The translations under genes were made by a program, and so were the position numbers. 64,000 nucleotides of DNA from Lachnospiraceae bacterium oral taxon 500. GTDB taxonomy: Bacteria; Bacillota; Clostridia; Lachnospirales; Vallitaleaceae. The notes below the pieces were generated by a model. That model made no database searches. It worked only from the letters and a program-made list of their open reading frames with translations, and was not told where the DNA came from. Of the stretch, positions 17,540 through 26,190 are shown one piece after another (position 1 is the stretch's first letter; each line of letters opens with the position of its first letter). Where the stretch lies: NCBI GenBank assembly GCA_002999035.1, contig CP027241.1:1863001-1927000 (forward strand), given 5' to 3'.

Positions 17540-18502
17540 TTATGAAGAACCGGTATTTTTTGTGTATTTTTTGATGTCTTTAGGGTAAAACCCTTTGTAT
17601 TTTTTGAAACAGGTACTAAATTTACTGTGAGAGGAATATCCTACAGCTTCCGCTATATCCAGAATTCTAAGTGTGGAGTTCAACAAAAGAATTTCCGCCA
17701 TATTCATTCGCCGTCTTTGAGTATATTCTGTAATTGTGCATTGATATTTTTGCTTAAATAATTTTTTTAGCTTTGTACCGCTCATAGTGGATATTTTTTC
17801 TAAAGTATCTTGTGAGATTGATGTTGCATAATGATCGTCTATATAATTAGCAACATTTTTCAAAGCTTCATCATCAGCAATTGATATAGGATTGTTGTAT
17901 TTATTTAAAAATGAGTCTATTGTAATGCTTAGCCATTCTTTTGCCTTTGATTCAAAAAAGATTTCAGCAGCAGGAGATATCATCTTGCAATTAAGTATAT
18001 CTTTTGCAATTCTTTCTAAAGGTTTGTTTATGATGGTACTGGTATTGAAAAATAAATCTTCATAGTTACAAACTTTATTTTTATAAGAGGACAGGCATTC
18101 ATCTATCATAGATTGTTTGAAGTTTATGCCTATTCCTAAATATGGAGAATTTTTATGAAGTATGAACCTATAATTCTTAGAATTTTTTGTATTTATAATA
18201 TAGAGTGAGTTTGAAGAAAGATTTTGATAAGGATTAAAACATTCTCCATTTGCAGTAACTAAATAAGAGGAGTAAAAGGAATAGAAATTATCCAAGCCGG
18301 AAAAACTTGTATGGATAATTTCTTTTTTTATGAAGACATCATGGATGTCGATTGTAAAATTTTCTCCTTCATAAAACCAAAATATGCCTTCTGCATCATC
18401 CGTATCGAAACGGAATGTATGCCCTACAGCGGAGTATTTTGTATTACCCACACATTCATCTGTAGAAAAAAAGCTTTTAACGAAGTTATAAAAATCACTC
18501 AT
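17540..18502 (-). CDS. AraC-family regulator of the ECF/ABC cassette
   Basis: 320-residue transcription factor with a ligand-sensing N-terminal domain (1-200, no clear cupin motif) and a C-terminal AraC pair of helix-turn-helices (about 215-315), including TQRRRMNMAEILL and IAEAVGYSSHSKFSTCFKKY. The ribosome site GGAGG lies 6 bases before the ATG. It is divergent from five transport genes, the usual arrangement of an activator sensing the transported compound, as in siderophore systems such as YbtA. The codon and base composition is AT-rich like the cassette and unlike the flanking host genes. Confidence 0.85.
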   Translation of the reverse strand: MSDFYNFVKSFFSTDECVGNTKYSAVGHTFRFDTDDAEGIFWFYEGENFTIDIHDVFIKKEIIHTSFSGLDNFYSFYSSYLVTANGECFNPYQNLSSNSLYIINTKNSKNYRFILHKNSPYLGIGINFKQSMIDECLSSYKNKVCNYEDLFFNTSTIINKPLERIAKDILNCKMISPAAEIFFESKAKEWLSITIDSFLNKYNNPISIADDEALKNVANYIDDHYATSISQDTLEKISTMSGTKLKKLFKQKYQCTITEYTQRRRMNMAEILLLNSTLRILDIAEAVGYSSHSKFSTCFKKYKGFYPKDIKKYTKNTGSS

Positions 18503-18573
18503 AGAATGCCTCCATCCTTATATTTTATCCCAAACAGACATTATCCCGAATAGACATAGTTATCTGTGTTTAA

Positions 18574-18602
18574 TTGATTAAAATTCTCATTTATTATACA
18601 AT
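18574..18602 (+). promoter_or_regulatory. promoter of the ECF/ABC cassette
   Basis: TTGATT (18574-18579), 17 bases, TACAAT (18597-18602), in the 225-base divergent region. A repeated word (ACAGACATTATCCC, then TAGACATAGTTATC) just upstream may be regulator half-sites. Confidence 0.5.
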
Positions 18603-18727
18603 AAATAAGAGATAAAAACAAGGAAAAGGCATGTGTATTAAAGATGAATTAAAAACAAGTTCATGCAATTAGTCTGGAAAGGCTATTTTTAGAGCTTATT
18701 GATTTCAAGAAAAGGAGGAGTTATTCA

Positions 18728-20485
18728 GTGGAGAATAAGAAAAAATCAATACTGAAAAGATTAATGCCTTACGGTGGTAAAAAAAGTTTTTTGCTGTATA
18801 TTGCTATGGTTATGTCTGCTGTATCAGGAATCATGGTTTTGATGCCTATGGTTTATATTCATAGAATTGTAAATAACTTAATTTTGAACGGGGCGGTAAA
18901 TTTTGATTATGTAAAGGAAAACTCGATATATGCGGCAGTCTTTGCCGGAATTGGTCTATTTATATACTTAATAGGTCTAATTTTATCTCATATTTTTGCA
19001 TTTGAAGTGGAAGATAACATTATTAAGAGTTCAGTGACAAAACTAATAAACAAACCGCTTGGGTATTTCGATGACAAAGAAAGCGGAAGGATAAGAAATG
19101 TCATTGTATCCGGAGCTTCTGAAACCCATTCTTTTTTAGCACATCAACTTCCTGATATGGCGATGACGATTATATCACCGATCGTTCTAATTGTGTTTTT
19201 CTTTATGTTTAACTGGAAGTTAGGACTTGCCAGCATGATACCGATGATTATCGGCATGACATTAATGTCATCAATGATGACAGCCGAAACCAAGAAAATG
19301 AAAGATGAGTATTATGCAGAGCTTTCCAACTTATCTTCTCAGACTGTGGAATATGTTAGAGGAATTCCGGTTGTTAAAACATTTGCGCAAAGTGTTGAGA
19401 GTTTTGATAAGCTATATGCCTTAATCATAAAAATAAAAGATAATGTACTTAAACTTACTATGAGTTACACGAATAAAATGTCATGGTTTGAAACAGTTTC
19501 TACATCGACTGCATTTTTCTTAGTGCCTGTGGCATTACTCTTAATAAAATTTAATGGAAACTTATCTAATGTAGTTGCAGATTCTGTTATTTACTTTCTG
19601 ATAGGACCGGCATTTGCTATTTTTATTATGAGAACTGCGACGATTACACAATTCAGCTACTTTGCAGAACTTGCTTTAGATAAAATTGAAAAGATACTTG
19701 AATTTGATGATTTTGTTTATGGAGATAAGACAAGTTCAGAGGTTGGGATAGAATTCAAAAATGTAAGCTTTTCTTATGGCGGCGAAAATGTCTTAGATAA
19801 TATTTCATTTAAAGTAAACAAGGGAGAACGAGTTGCTTTAGTTGGAATGTCGGGCAGTGGTAAAACCACTGTAGCAAGGCTTGCTGCCAGATTTTATGAT
19901 ATTAAATCAGGTGAAATTTTAATTGGTGGGGTTCATATAAAGGATTTTGAAAAAGAGGCTTTGATGAAAAAAATCGCTTTTGTTTTTCAAAATTCCAAGC
20001 TATTTAAAATGAGTTTAAGAGATAATCTTTTGCTCGCAAAACCTGATGCGCTGGATAAAGAAATAGATAGTGCTTTGATAAGTTCAGGATCTAAAGATAT
20101 TGTTCAGGGTTTGGAAGAGGGACTCGATACGGTTTACGGGACAAAAGGCACATATTTTTCGGGCGGAGAAGCTCAAAGGCTTTCTATAGCGAGAGCGTTT
20201 CTAAAAGACGCAGATATTATCATTTTGGACGAAGCCACAGCTTTTGCAGATCCTGAAAATGAACATTTGATTCAGGAGTCTTTTAAGAAGCTGTCAAAAA
20301 ATAAGACAACACTAATGATCGCTCATAGATTATCTACAGTAATCGATGCGGACAAGATTCTCGTTATTGATAAGGGAAAAATTGTAGAAGAAGGCAAGCA
20401 TGCAGATTTAATAGATATAAATGGGCATTATAAAAAGCTTTGGGATGAATATCAGAGATCCATAAATTGGAAGATAGGAGGTTAA
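18728..20485 (+). CDS. ABC exporter-fold half-transporter, first of a heterodimer (YbtP/IrtA-like)
   Basis: 585 residues: six-helix transmembrane domain (about 15-310) fused to an ATPase domain with Walker A GMSGSGKTT (around 373-381), signature FSGGEAQR and Walker B IIILDEAT with the catalytic Glu. GTG start, 7 bases after AGGAGGAG. Exporter-fold pairs of this sort serve as importers of iron-siderophores in the YbtPQ and IrtAB systems. Because an ECF-type importer follows in the same operon, an uptake role is plausible, but drug or peptide export cannot be excluded. Confidence 0.87.
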   Translation: MENKKKSILKRLMPYGGKKSFLLYIAMVMSAVSGIMVLMPMVYIHRIVNNLILNGAVNFDYVKENSIYAAVFAGIGLFIYLIGLILSHIFAFEVEDNIIKSSVTKLINKPLGYFDDKESGRIRNVIVSGASETHSFLAHQLPDMAMTIISPIVLIVFFFMFNWKLGLASMIPMIIGMTLMSSMMTAETKKMKDEYYAELSNLSSQTVEYVRGIPVVKTFAQSVESFDKLYALIIKIKDNVLKLTMSYTNKMSWFETVSTSTAFFLVPVALLLIKFNGNLSNVVADSVIYFLIGPAFAIFIMRTATITQFSYFAELALDKIEKILEFDDFVYGDKTSSEVGIEFKNVSFSYGGENVLDNISFKVNKGERVALVGMSGSGKTTVARLAARFYDIKSGEILIGGVHIKDFEKEALMKKIAFVFQNSKLFKMSLRDNLLLAKPDALDKEIDSALISSGSKDIVQGLEEGLDTVYGTKGTYFSGGEAQRLSIARAFLKDADIIILDEATAFADPENEHLIQESFKKLSKNKTTLMIAHRLSTVIDADKILVIDKGKIVEEGKHADLIDINGHYKKLWDEYQRSINWKIGG

Positions 20486-20488
20486 AAT

Positions 20489-22213
20489 ATGGTTTCTTAT
20501 TTTATGAAACGCTATGCCATGTCGGAAAAAGGAGCGATTAACTTAAAAAAAGCCATCCTTTCGCACACCCTTGTTAATTTAACAAAATTATTTTCGCCCA
20601 TCATTGCCTTTATGTTTTTATTCCAGTATATAGGCATTTTAAAAGGCGTTGAGAGCTATAATTTTACTCCTGTTCATTATATGGCACTAATTGTAGTGAT
20701 GATGATAGTGATGTTTTTAATAGCAAGGTGGGATTATGTAAGGCTTTACACCAATGTGTACAACGAGAGTGCAAGTTCAAGAATTGATTTGGCGGAAAGA
20801 TTAAAGAAATTACCTCTTTCTTATTTTGCTAAAAGAGATTTGGCAGACCTTGCTGAAACCATGATGAATGACATGAACTTATATGAAACAATTTTTTCTC
20901 ACGCTGTACCTCATATATATTCAACGGCTATCTCCACAAGCATTATTGCTTTCATGCTCGTTATCTATAATTGGAAGCTTGCGCTTGCAGCGTTATGGGT
21001 GATTCCTATTTCCATCCTGATAATATTCTTAACAAAGAAAAGCCAGAAGAAAATAGTACAAAGCTGGATAGACGATAACCGCATGGTATTTGATGATTTA
21101 CAGGAAAAGATAGAGCAGATTGAACAAATAAAATCTTACAATTTAGAAGAACGAATGCTGAATGATTTTTTTGAAAAATTAAACAAATCCACAAAACAGA
21201 AAACGAAAGGGGAAGTTGTTGCCGGAACGCTTACAGGAGTAGCTACTGCAATTTTAAAGCTTGGAATTATAAGTGTTGCCGTTATCGGAGTAAACATGCT
21301 TATGGCAGGTGAGGTAAGTGTGCTGGTTTATATAGCTTTTCTAATGCTGACAACAAGCATTTATCTTCCTATAGAAGGAATCATCACCTTCATGTCCATG
21401 ATAGTTATGCTTGATGCTGTTGTTGGAAGAATAAAGGAAATAAAAACTATGCCTGTCCAAGAGGGTAAAAAGCATATGAACATCAAAAATTATGATATTG
21501 AGTTCAAGGATGTTCATTTCGGTTATGATGATTATTCCGTTATAAACGGTGTGAGTTTTACGGCAAAGCAGGGTGAAATTACGGCTCTAATCGGCTCAAG
21601 CGGAAGTGGAAAAACAACACTTACCAAGCTTGCTGCAAGATTTTGGGATGTAGATAAGGGGGAAATCTCTATAGGCGGAGAGGATGTAAGTGAGATTGAT
21701 CCGGAAGTACTCCTTAAAAATTTCTCTATAGTATTTCAAGATGTTACTCTCTTTAATTCAAGCATCAAAGATAATATAAAAATCGGTAAAAAAGGAGCTA
21801 CGGACGAAGAGATTGTAAGAGCAGCTAAAATAGCAAGATGCTATGAATTTATTAATAAAATGCCGGAAGGGATAGATACCATAATAGGGGAGAATGGACA
21901 AAGACTTTCAGGAGGAGAAAGACAGAGAATATCCATAGCAAGAGCTATTCTGAAAGACGCACCGATTATACTTCTCGATGAGGCTAGTGCTTCTCTTGAT
22001 GTTGAGAATGAGAGTTTTATTCAAGAAGCACTGTCCGAACTTATAAAAGAAAAGACGGTTATGGTAATTGCCCATAGATTAAGAACGATTAGAAATGCAG
22101 ATAAAATCGTTTTGTTAAATGCTGGGAAAATAGAAGCCATGGGAACTGATGATGAACTTTGTAAAAGTTCAAAATATTATAAAAATATGTTAGAAAAATC
22201 TATCGCAGGTTAA
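20489..22213 (+). CDS. ABC exporter-fold half-transporter, second of a heterodimer (YbtQ/IrtB-like)
   Basis: 574 residues; membrane domain about 20-310 and ATPase domain with Walker A GSSGSGKTT, signature LSGGERQR and Walker B IILLDEAS. It starts 3 bases after the first half-transporter behind ATAGGAGG, so the two are made together and probably form a heterodimer. Both halves keep the Walker B glutamate and an LSGGQ-like motif, so both nucleotide sites look competent. Confidence 0.87.
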   Translation: MVSYFMKRYAMSEKGAINLKKAILSHTLVNLTKLFSPIIAFMFLFQYIGILKGVESYNFTPVHYMALIVVMMIVMFLIARWDYVRLYTNVYNESASSRIDLAERLKKLPLSYFAKRDLADLAETMMNDMNLYETIFSHAVPHIYSTAISTSIIAFMLVIYNWKLALAALWVIPISILIIFLTKKSQKKIVQSWIDDNRMVFDDLQEKIEQIEQIKSYNLEERMLNDFFEKLNKSTKQKTKGEVVAGTLTGVATAILKLGIISVAVIGVNMLMAGEVSVLVYIAFLMLTTSIYLPIEGIITFMSMIVMLDAVVGRIKEIKTMPVQEGKKHMNIKNYDIEFKDVHFGYDDYSVINGVSFTAKQGEITALIGSSGSGKTTLTKLAARFWDVDKGEISIGGEDVSEIDPEVLLKNFSIVFQDVTLFNSSIKDNIKIGKKGATDEEIVRAAKIARCYEFINKMPEGIDTIIGENGQRLSGGERQRISIARAILKDAPIILLDEASASLDVENESFIQEALSELIKEKTVMVIAHRLRTIRNADKIVLLNAGKIEAMGTDDELCKSSKYYKNMLEKSIAG

Positions 22214-22223
22214 GGAGGGCATT

Positions 22224-22811
22224 ATGAAAACGGAAAAATTAAGAATCAAGGACTTAGTCACAATAGGCGTATTCACAGTAATATATTTTGTGGTGATGTT
22301 TATTTCCGGAATGCCTGGTATGATTCCGATTTTATTCTTGGCAAATCCTGCAATAGCCGGAATTACAACCGGTATTGTAATGATGCTGTTTATGGCGAAG
22401 ATTCAAAAACCTTATGCAGTATTTATTTTAGGCATAATTTGTGCTCTTATTGTATTTGCGATGGGAAACACATATATAGTGTTAATTCATACGATAATTA
22501 TCATGGTAATTGCTGAACTTTTAAGAAAAAAAGGTGAATATAAATCTTTCAAATATAACACGATCTCTTTTGCTGTGTTTAACACATGGAATTGTGGAAT
22601 GATCATGCAAATAGCATTAGCAAAAGATAGATTTATAGAAATGGCTAATGCAAGAAATATGAGGCAAGAATTCACAACAGGTCTTTTGAATCTTATCAAT
22701 TATAGAAACATTTTACTTGTGTACATTGCCGCAATCGTAGGTGCTATTATAGGTGCTTATATTGGGAAACTTTTCTTGAAAAAGCATTTTGAAAAAGCGG
22801 GTATTGTATAA
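22224..22811 (+). CDS. MptD-family ECF transporter substrate-binding (S) component
   Basis: 195-residue membrane protein with five to six hydrophobic helices (about 12-30, 38-58, 63-82, 85-100, 110-130, 160-182). Its place directly before T and A subunits and its MptD-like sequence (GVFTVIYFVVMFISGMPGM) mark it as the subunit that binds the small molecule. Ribosome site AAGGAGGG. The ligand is unknown; homologous loci in some streptococcal integrative elements accompany metallophore genes (from memory). Confidence 0.75.
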   Translation: MKTEKLRIKDLVTIGVFTVIYFVVMFISGMPGMIPILFLANPAIAGITTGIVMMLFMAKIQKPYAVFILGIICALIVFAMGNTYIVLIHTIIIMVIAELLRKKGEYKSFKYNTISFAVFNTWNCGMIMQIALAKDRFIEMANARNMRQEFTTGLLNLINYRNILLVYIAAIVGAIIGAYIGKLFLKKHFEKAGIV

Positions 22812-23500
22812 TGCCTGCTTTTCAAGATAACCCTTATAATCCCAATCCTATTACCAAGATGTGCATTATTATTTTACTTGGATTTACAGTGTTTCATCAA
22901 GTAAATATATATTTTGAATGGGGCATAATATTTTTAATTTCATTTCTTTTTTATAAAAATGGATTAAAAAAAGAAGCTTTAAAAAATGCAGCTTTTTTTG
23001 CTGTATTTTCTTGCATAGTTCCTAATATTGGGGTTATTAAAAATATGAACCCTTTTATTATGATGTTTTTCATAGTGTTTGTAGTTTGCAGGATGATTTA
23101 TTTGCCGTATAGTGCCGGTAAATTTTTTATAAGGACATCCGACGTGGGGAGCATTATATCTTCGATGGATAAAATAAAAGTTCCTCAGAATATTTCTATA
23201 CCTATCGCTGTAATGTTTCGTTTTTTTCCATCATTTAAGGAAGAGTGGAAAAATATAAAAATGGCAATGAAGATCAGAGGAATTACCTTTAAAACCCCTT
23301 TTTCTTATATGGAGTATGTAATTGTTCCATTGCTTGTGGTTTCATCAAACATTGCTGATGATATTGCAAAGGCGGCGGAAACAAAATGTATTGAAAATCC
23401 TATTAAAAAAACAAGGTATATATCTGTTAAGATAAAAGCAGTTGATTTTGTCTATGTGTTTTTAATGCTAATTATGATTGTAGGAGGAATTTTATGGTAG
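22811..23500 (+). CDS. ECF transporter transmembrane (T) component, CbiQ/EcfT family
   Basis: 229-residue integral membrane coupling protein linking the S component to the ATPases. It shows four to five hydrophobic segments and the cytoplasmic coupling-helix motif MAMKIRGI (about residues 154-161), matching the A-R-G signature class of EcfT. Its ATG overlaps the S-component stop by one base, so expression is coupled. Confidence 0.8.
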   Translation: MPAFQDNPYNPNPITKMCIIILLGFTVFHQVNIYFEWGIIFLISFLFYKNGLKKEALKNAAFFAVFSCIVPNIGVIKNMNPFIMMFFIVFVVCRMIYLPYSAGKFFIRTSDVGSIISSMDKIKVPQNISIPIAVMFRFFPSFKEEWKNIKMAMKIRGITFKTPFSYMEYVIVPLLVVSSNIADDIAKAAETKCIENPIKKTRYISVKIKAVDFVYVFLMLIMIVGGILW

Positions 23501-24864
23501 AAATTGAAAATTTATCTCTATCTTATGGGAATTCCCCCAAAGTGTTAAAAGACATTTCTTTAAGTATAAATAAAGGTGAATGTGTATTATTTACAGGAAA
23601 AAGTGGAAGCGGAAAATCTTCGATTATAAATTCTATCAATGGATTAGCTGTACGATATGATGGGGCTATCATGGAGGGGGCTATCAAGATAGAAAATAGA
23701 GATGTTAGAGATCTCCAATTGTATGAAATTTCCAGTTTGGTATCAAGCGTATTTCAAAATCCAAAGACACACTTTTTTAATATAAATACTACCCTTGAAT
23801 TACTTTTTTATTTAGAAAATATAGGGCTTTCAAAAAAACAAATGGATGAAAGACTAAATAATATGTTGGAGTTATTTCCGATAAGGCACCTTTTGAATAG
23901 GGATATTTTCAAGCTTTCAGGTGGAGAAAAGCAGATTTTATGTATTGCTGCAAGTTATATAGCAGGAACGGAAATAATTGTTTTAGATGAGCCTTCCTCA
24001 AATCTTGACGAAGAAAACATTAAAGTCATAAAAGAAATGCTTACCAAACTTAAAGATAAGGGGAAAACTCTTATAATTTCAGAGCATAGAATATTTTATC
24101 TCATGGATATTGTAGATAAAGTTTTTTTGATTAAAGATGGTGAACTACAAAAGGAATATACGAAAACAGATTTTATGAAAATACCGTCTGAAAAACTAAA
24201 CGAGTTAGGTTTAAGAGATAAAGCTAAAGTAAATCTTACAGTACCTGAAATTCAAAATGGGGGAAGTTTTCAGATAAAAAATATTGAATTTAAGTTTGGC
24301 AGAGAAAACAATAAATTGCTTTTCAAAGATATCTCGTTTGAAATGGGCAAAATTTATGGAATAGTGGGAACAAACGGACTTGGGAAATCTACTTTATTGA
24401 GGTGTCTTATAGGCTTAGAAAGAAAATCTAAGGATGAAATTTATCTGGATGGTAAAAAACTTTCAAAAACAGACAGGCTTAAGATATCTTCACTTGTAAT
24501 GCAAGATGTTAATCATCAGCTTTTTACAGATTCTGTTATAAATGAAGTAAGACTTGGAATAAAAAATATTGAAAGTAGTTATGTTGAAAATATTCTAAAA
24601 AAGCTTGATTTGTATGAATTGAAAGATTGTCATCCAATGAGCTTATCAGGCGGGCAAAAACAAAGAGTGGCAATTGCATCCGTATTGTGTAAGAATTCTA
24701 AACTTATATTTTTTGACGAACCGACAAGCGGAATGGATTATTATAACATGATGAATATATCGCATCTAATTAATGAATGCAAAAGTGATAATAAAATAAT
24801 ATTCATTGTTTCCCATGACCAAGAATTTTTAAATTCTACAGCTGATTATGTTATGCATTTATAA
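23494..24864 (+). CDS. ECF transporter double ATPase (fused EcfA-EcfA')
   Basis: Two ABC ATPase domains in one 456-residue chain. Domain 1 (about 1-225): Walker A GKSGSGKSS, signature LSGGEKQI, Walker B IIVLDEPSS. Domain 2 (about 255-456): Walker A GTNGLGKST, signature LSGGQKQR, Walker B LIFFDEPTS. It overlaps the T gene by 7 bases behind GGAGG. A fused pair replaces the separate EcfA1/EcfA2 of housekeeping ECF systems, marking this as a dedicated transporter. Confidence 0.88.
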   Translation: MVEIENLSLSYGNSPKVLKDISLSINKGECVLFTGKSGSGKSSIINSINGLAVRYDGAIMEGAIKIENRDVRDLQLYEISSLVSSVFQNPKTHFFNINTTLELLFYLENIGLSKKQMDERLNNMLELFPIRHLLNRDIFKLSGGEKQILCIAASYIAGTEIIVLDEPSSNLDEENIKVIKEMLTKLKDKGKTLIISEHRIFYLMDIVDKVFLIKDGELQKEYTKTDFMKIPSEKLNELGLRDKAKVNLTVPEIQNGGSFQIKNIEFKFGRENNKLLFKDISFEMGKIYGIVGTNGLGKSTLLRCLIGLERKSKDEIYLDGKKLSKTDRLKISSLVMQDVNHQLFTDSVINEVRLGIKNIESSYVENILKKLDLYELKDCHPMSLSGGQKQRVAIASVLCKNSKLIFFDEPTSGMDYYNMMNISHLINECKSDNKIIFIVSHDQEFLNSTADYVMHL

Positions 24865-24940
24865 ATATCAACAGAGGATACTACTATTTTTCAAGACTAA
24901 AATAAAGGAGATTAAAAAATGTTAATGTTAAGGAGATAAA

Positions 24941-24979
24941 GTTATGCGATGGTATGACATGATAACAGAAAAGAAATGA
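24941..24979 (+). pseudogene. truncated gene start after the ECF operon
   Basis: AAGGAGATAAAGTT is followed by an ATG encoding MRWYDMITEKK and then a stop. The excellent ribosome site and a tiny product suggest the first codons of a deleted sixth cassette gene. The identity of the lost gene is not readable. Confidence 0.4.
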
Positions 24980-24992
24980 ATGGATATTAGCT

Positions 24993-25030
24993 AATGACGA
25001 TTAGAGAAAATCACGAATCGTCATTTTTTA
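24993..25030 (+). terminator. terminator at the right edge of the cassette
   Basis: ATGACGATT pairs perfectly with AATCGTCAT around a 13-base loop, followed by T6. It is close to the junction where host-like base composition resumes. Confidence 0.85.
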
Positions 25031-25048
25031 TTGCAATGAAGGAAAGCG

Positions 25049-26176
25049 ATGGAGATTAAAAGAGCGGAAATTATTGAAAAATTAGATTTGGTGATTGATA
25101 AACTGATGAACTTAGAGGGGCCGGAAAATGAGGAAGAATTGAAAGCCAAAGGCGGCGAGGCGATCGGTTACTTTAAAAGAGATTTCGGCATCAAGGAATG
25201 GGACTGGCCGCAGGGCGTCGGTTTATATGGCTTGTTTAAGCTGATTAAATGCCTCGGCCGCGAAGAGTACAAAGATTTCTTGTATCGCTGGTTTAAGGAT
25301 AATTTAAAAGCCGGTCTGGGGTCGCGCAATATCAATACCACCGCGCCGCTTTTGACCTTGGTGGAGGTCAATGAGTTTTTTCATGATCCGGAGTTTGAGG
25401 CGCTGTGTTTGGACTGGGCGGCATGGCTGATGAACTGCCTGCCGCGGACCGAGGAAGGCGGCTTTCAGCATGTGACCAGCGCCAACGGCGACCGTTACGG
25501 TGTCCGCTTAAATGAGAACGAGATGTGGATTGACACCATTTTTATGACGGTTTTGTTCTTAAACAAGATGGGCCATCGCTACGGGCGGGCCGACTGGGTG
25601 GCGGAAGCCGAGCATCAGGTGCTGATGCATATCAAATATTTGTATGATAAGCAAACCGGGCTGTTTTATCACGGCTGGACCTTTAACGGCCGCAATAACT
25701 TCGGCGGTATTTTTTGGTGCCGGGGCAACAGCTGGTTCACCGCCGGGATTCTGGAATATATCGAGGCCTTTGACGGCCGGATGAACGCCGGTTTAAAGAC
25801 CTTTATCGTTGACACCTATAAAGCCCAGGTCAAAAAGCTGAAGGAACTGCAGGCCCCCTCCGGCTTATGGCACACCGTGCTGACGGATGAGTCCAGCTAT
25901 GAGGAAGTATCCGGTTCGGCGGCAATCGCGGCCGGCATCCTGCGCGGCGTTAAGACCGGGATTTTAAGCGATGAATACTTAGAATGCGCTTTTCGGGCGA
26001 TTAAGGCGATCCTGCAAAACATTGCCGCCGACGGAACGGTGCTGAATGTTTCCGGCGGCACCGGCATGGGCTATGACGCCGAGCATTATAAAAATATCCT
26101 GATCGCGCCGATGGCGTATGGTCAGTCCTTGACCATTCTGGCGCTGGTCCGGGCGATTGAGTATTTGTCCCGATAA
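25049..26176 (+). CDS. GH105 unsaturated rhamnogalacturonyl hydrolase, copy 1
   Basis: Cytoplasmic enzyme removing the unsaturated galacturonyl residue left by rhamnogalacturonan lyases (YteR/YesR family). 375 residues of alpha/alpha-barrel; family motifs WDWPQGVGLYG (51-61), the acid Asp in EMWIDTIFM (D162), FYHGW, WCRGNSWFTAG and YEEVSGSAA. Ribosome site AAGGAAAG. By eye it differs at only 20 of 375 positions from the copy at 62182, and it too is followed by the TIM-barrel isomerase, so this is a block duplication. It sits just past the acquired cassette, without its transporter operon; its promoter is not obvious after the terminator at 25030. Confidence 0.9.
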   Translation: MEIKRAEIIEKLDLVIDKLMNLEGPENEEELKAKGGEAIGYFKRDFGIKEWDWPQGVGLYGLFKLIKCLGREEYKDFLYRWFKDNLKAGLGSRNINTTAPLLTLVEVNEFFHDPEFEALCLDWAAWLMNCLPRTEEGGFQHVTSANGDRYGVRLNENEMWIDTIFMTVLFLNKMGHRYGRADWVAEAEHQVLMHIKYLYDKQTGLFYHGWTFNGRNNFGGIFWCRGNSWFTAGILEYIEAFDGRMNAGLKTFIVDTYKAQVKKLKELQAPSGLWHTVLTDESSYEEVSGSAAIAAGILRGVKTGILSDEYLECAFRAIKAILQNIAADGTVLNVSGGTGMGYDAEHYKNILIAPMAYGQSLTILALVRAIEYLSR

Positions 26177-26190
26177 ATAAGGAGATTATG

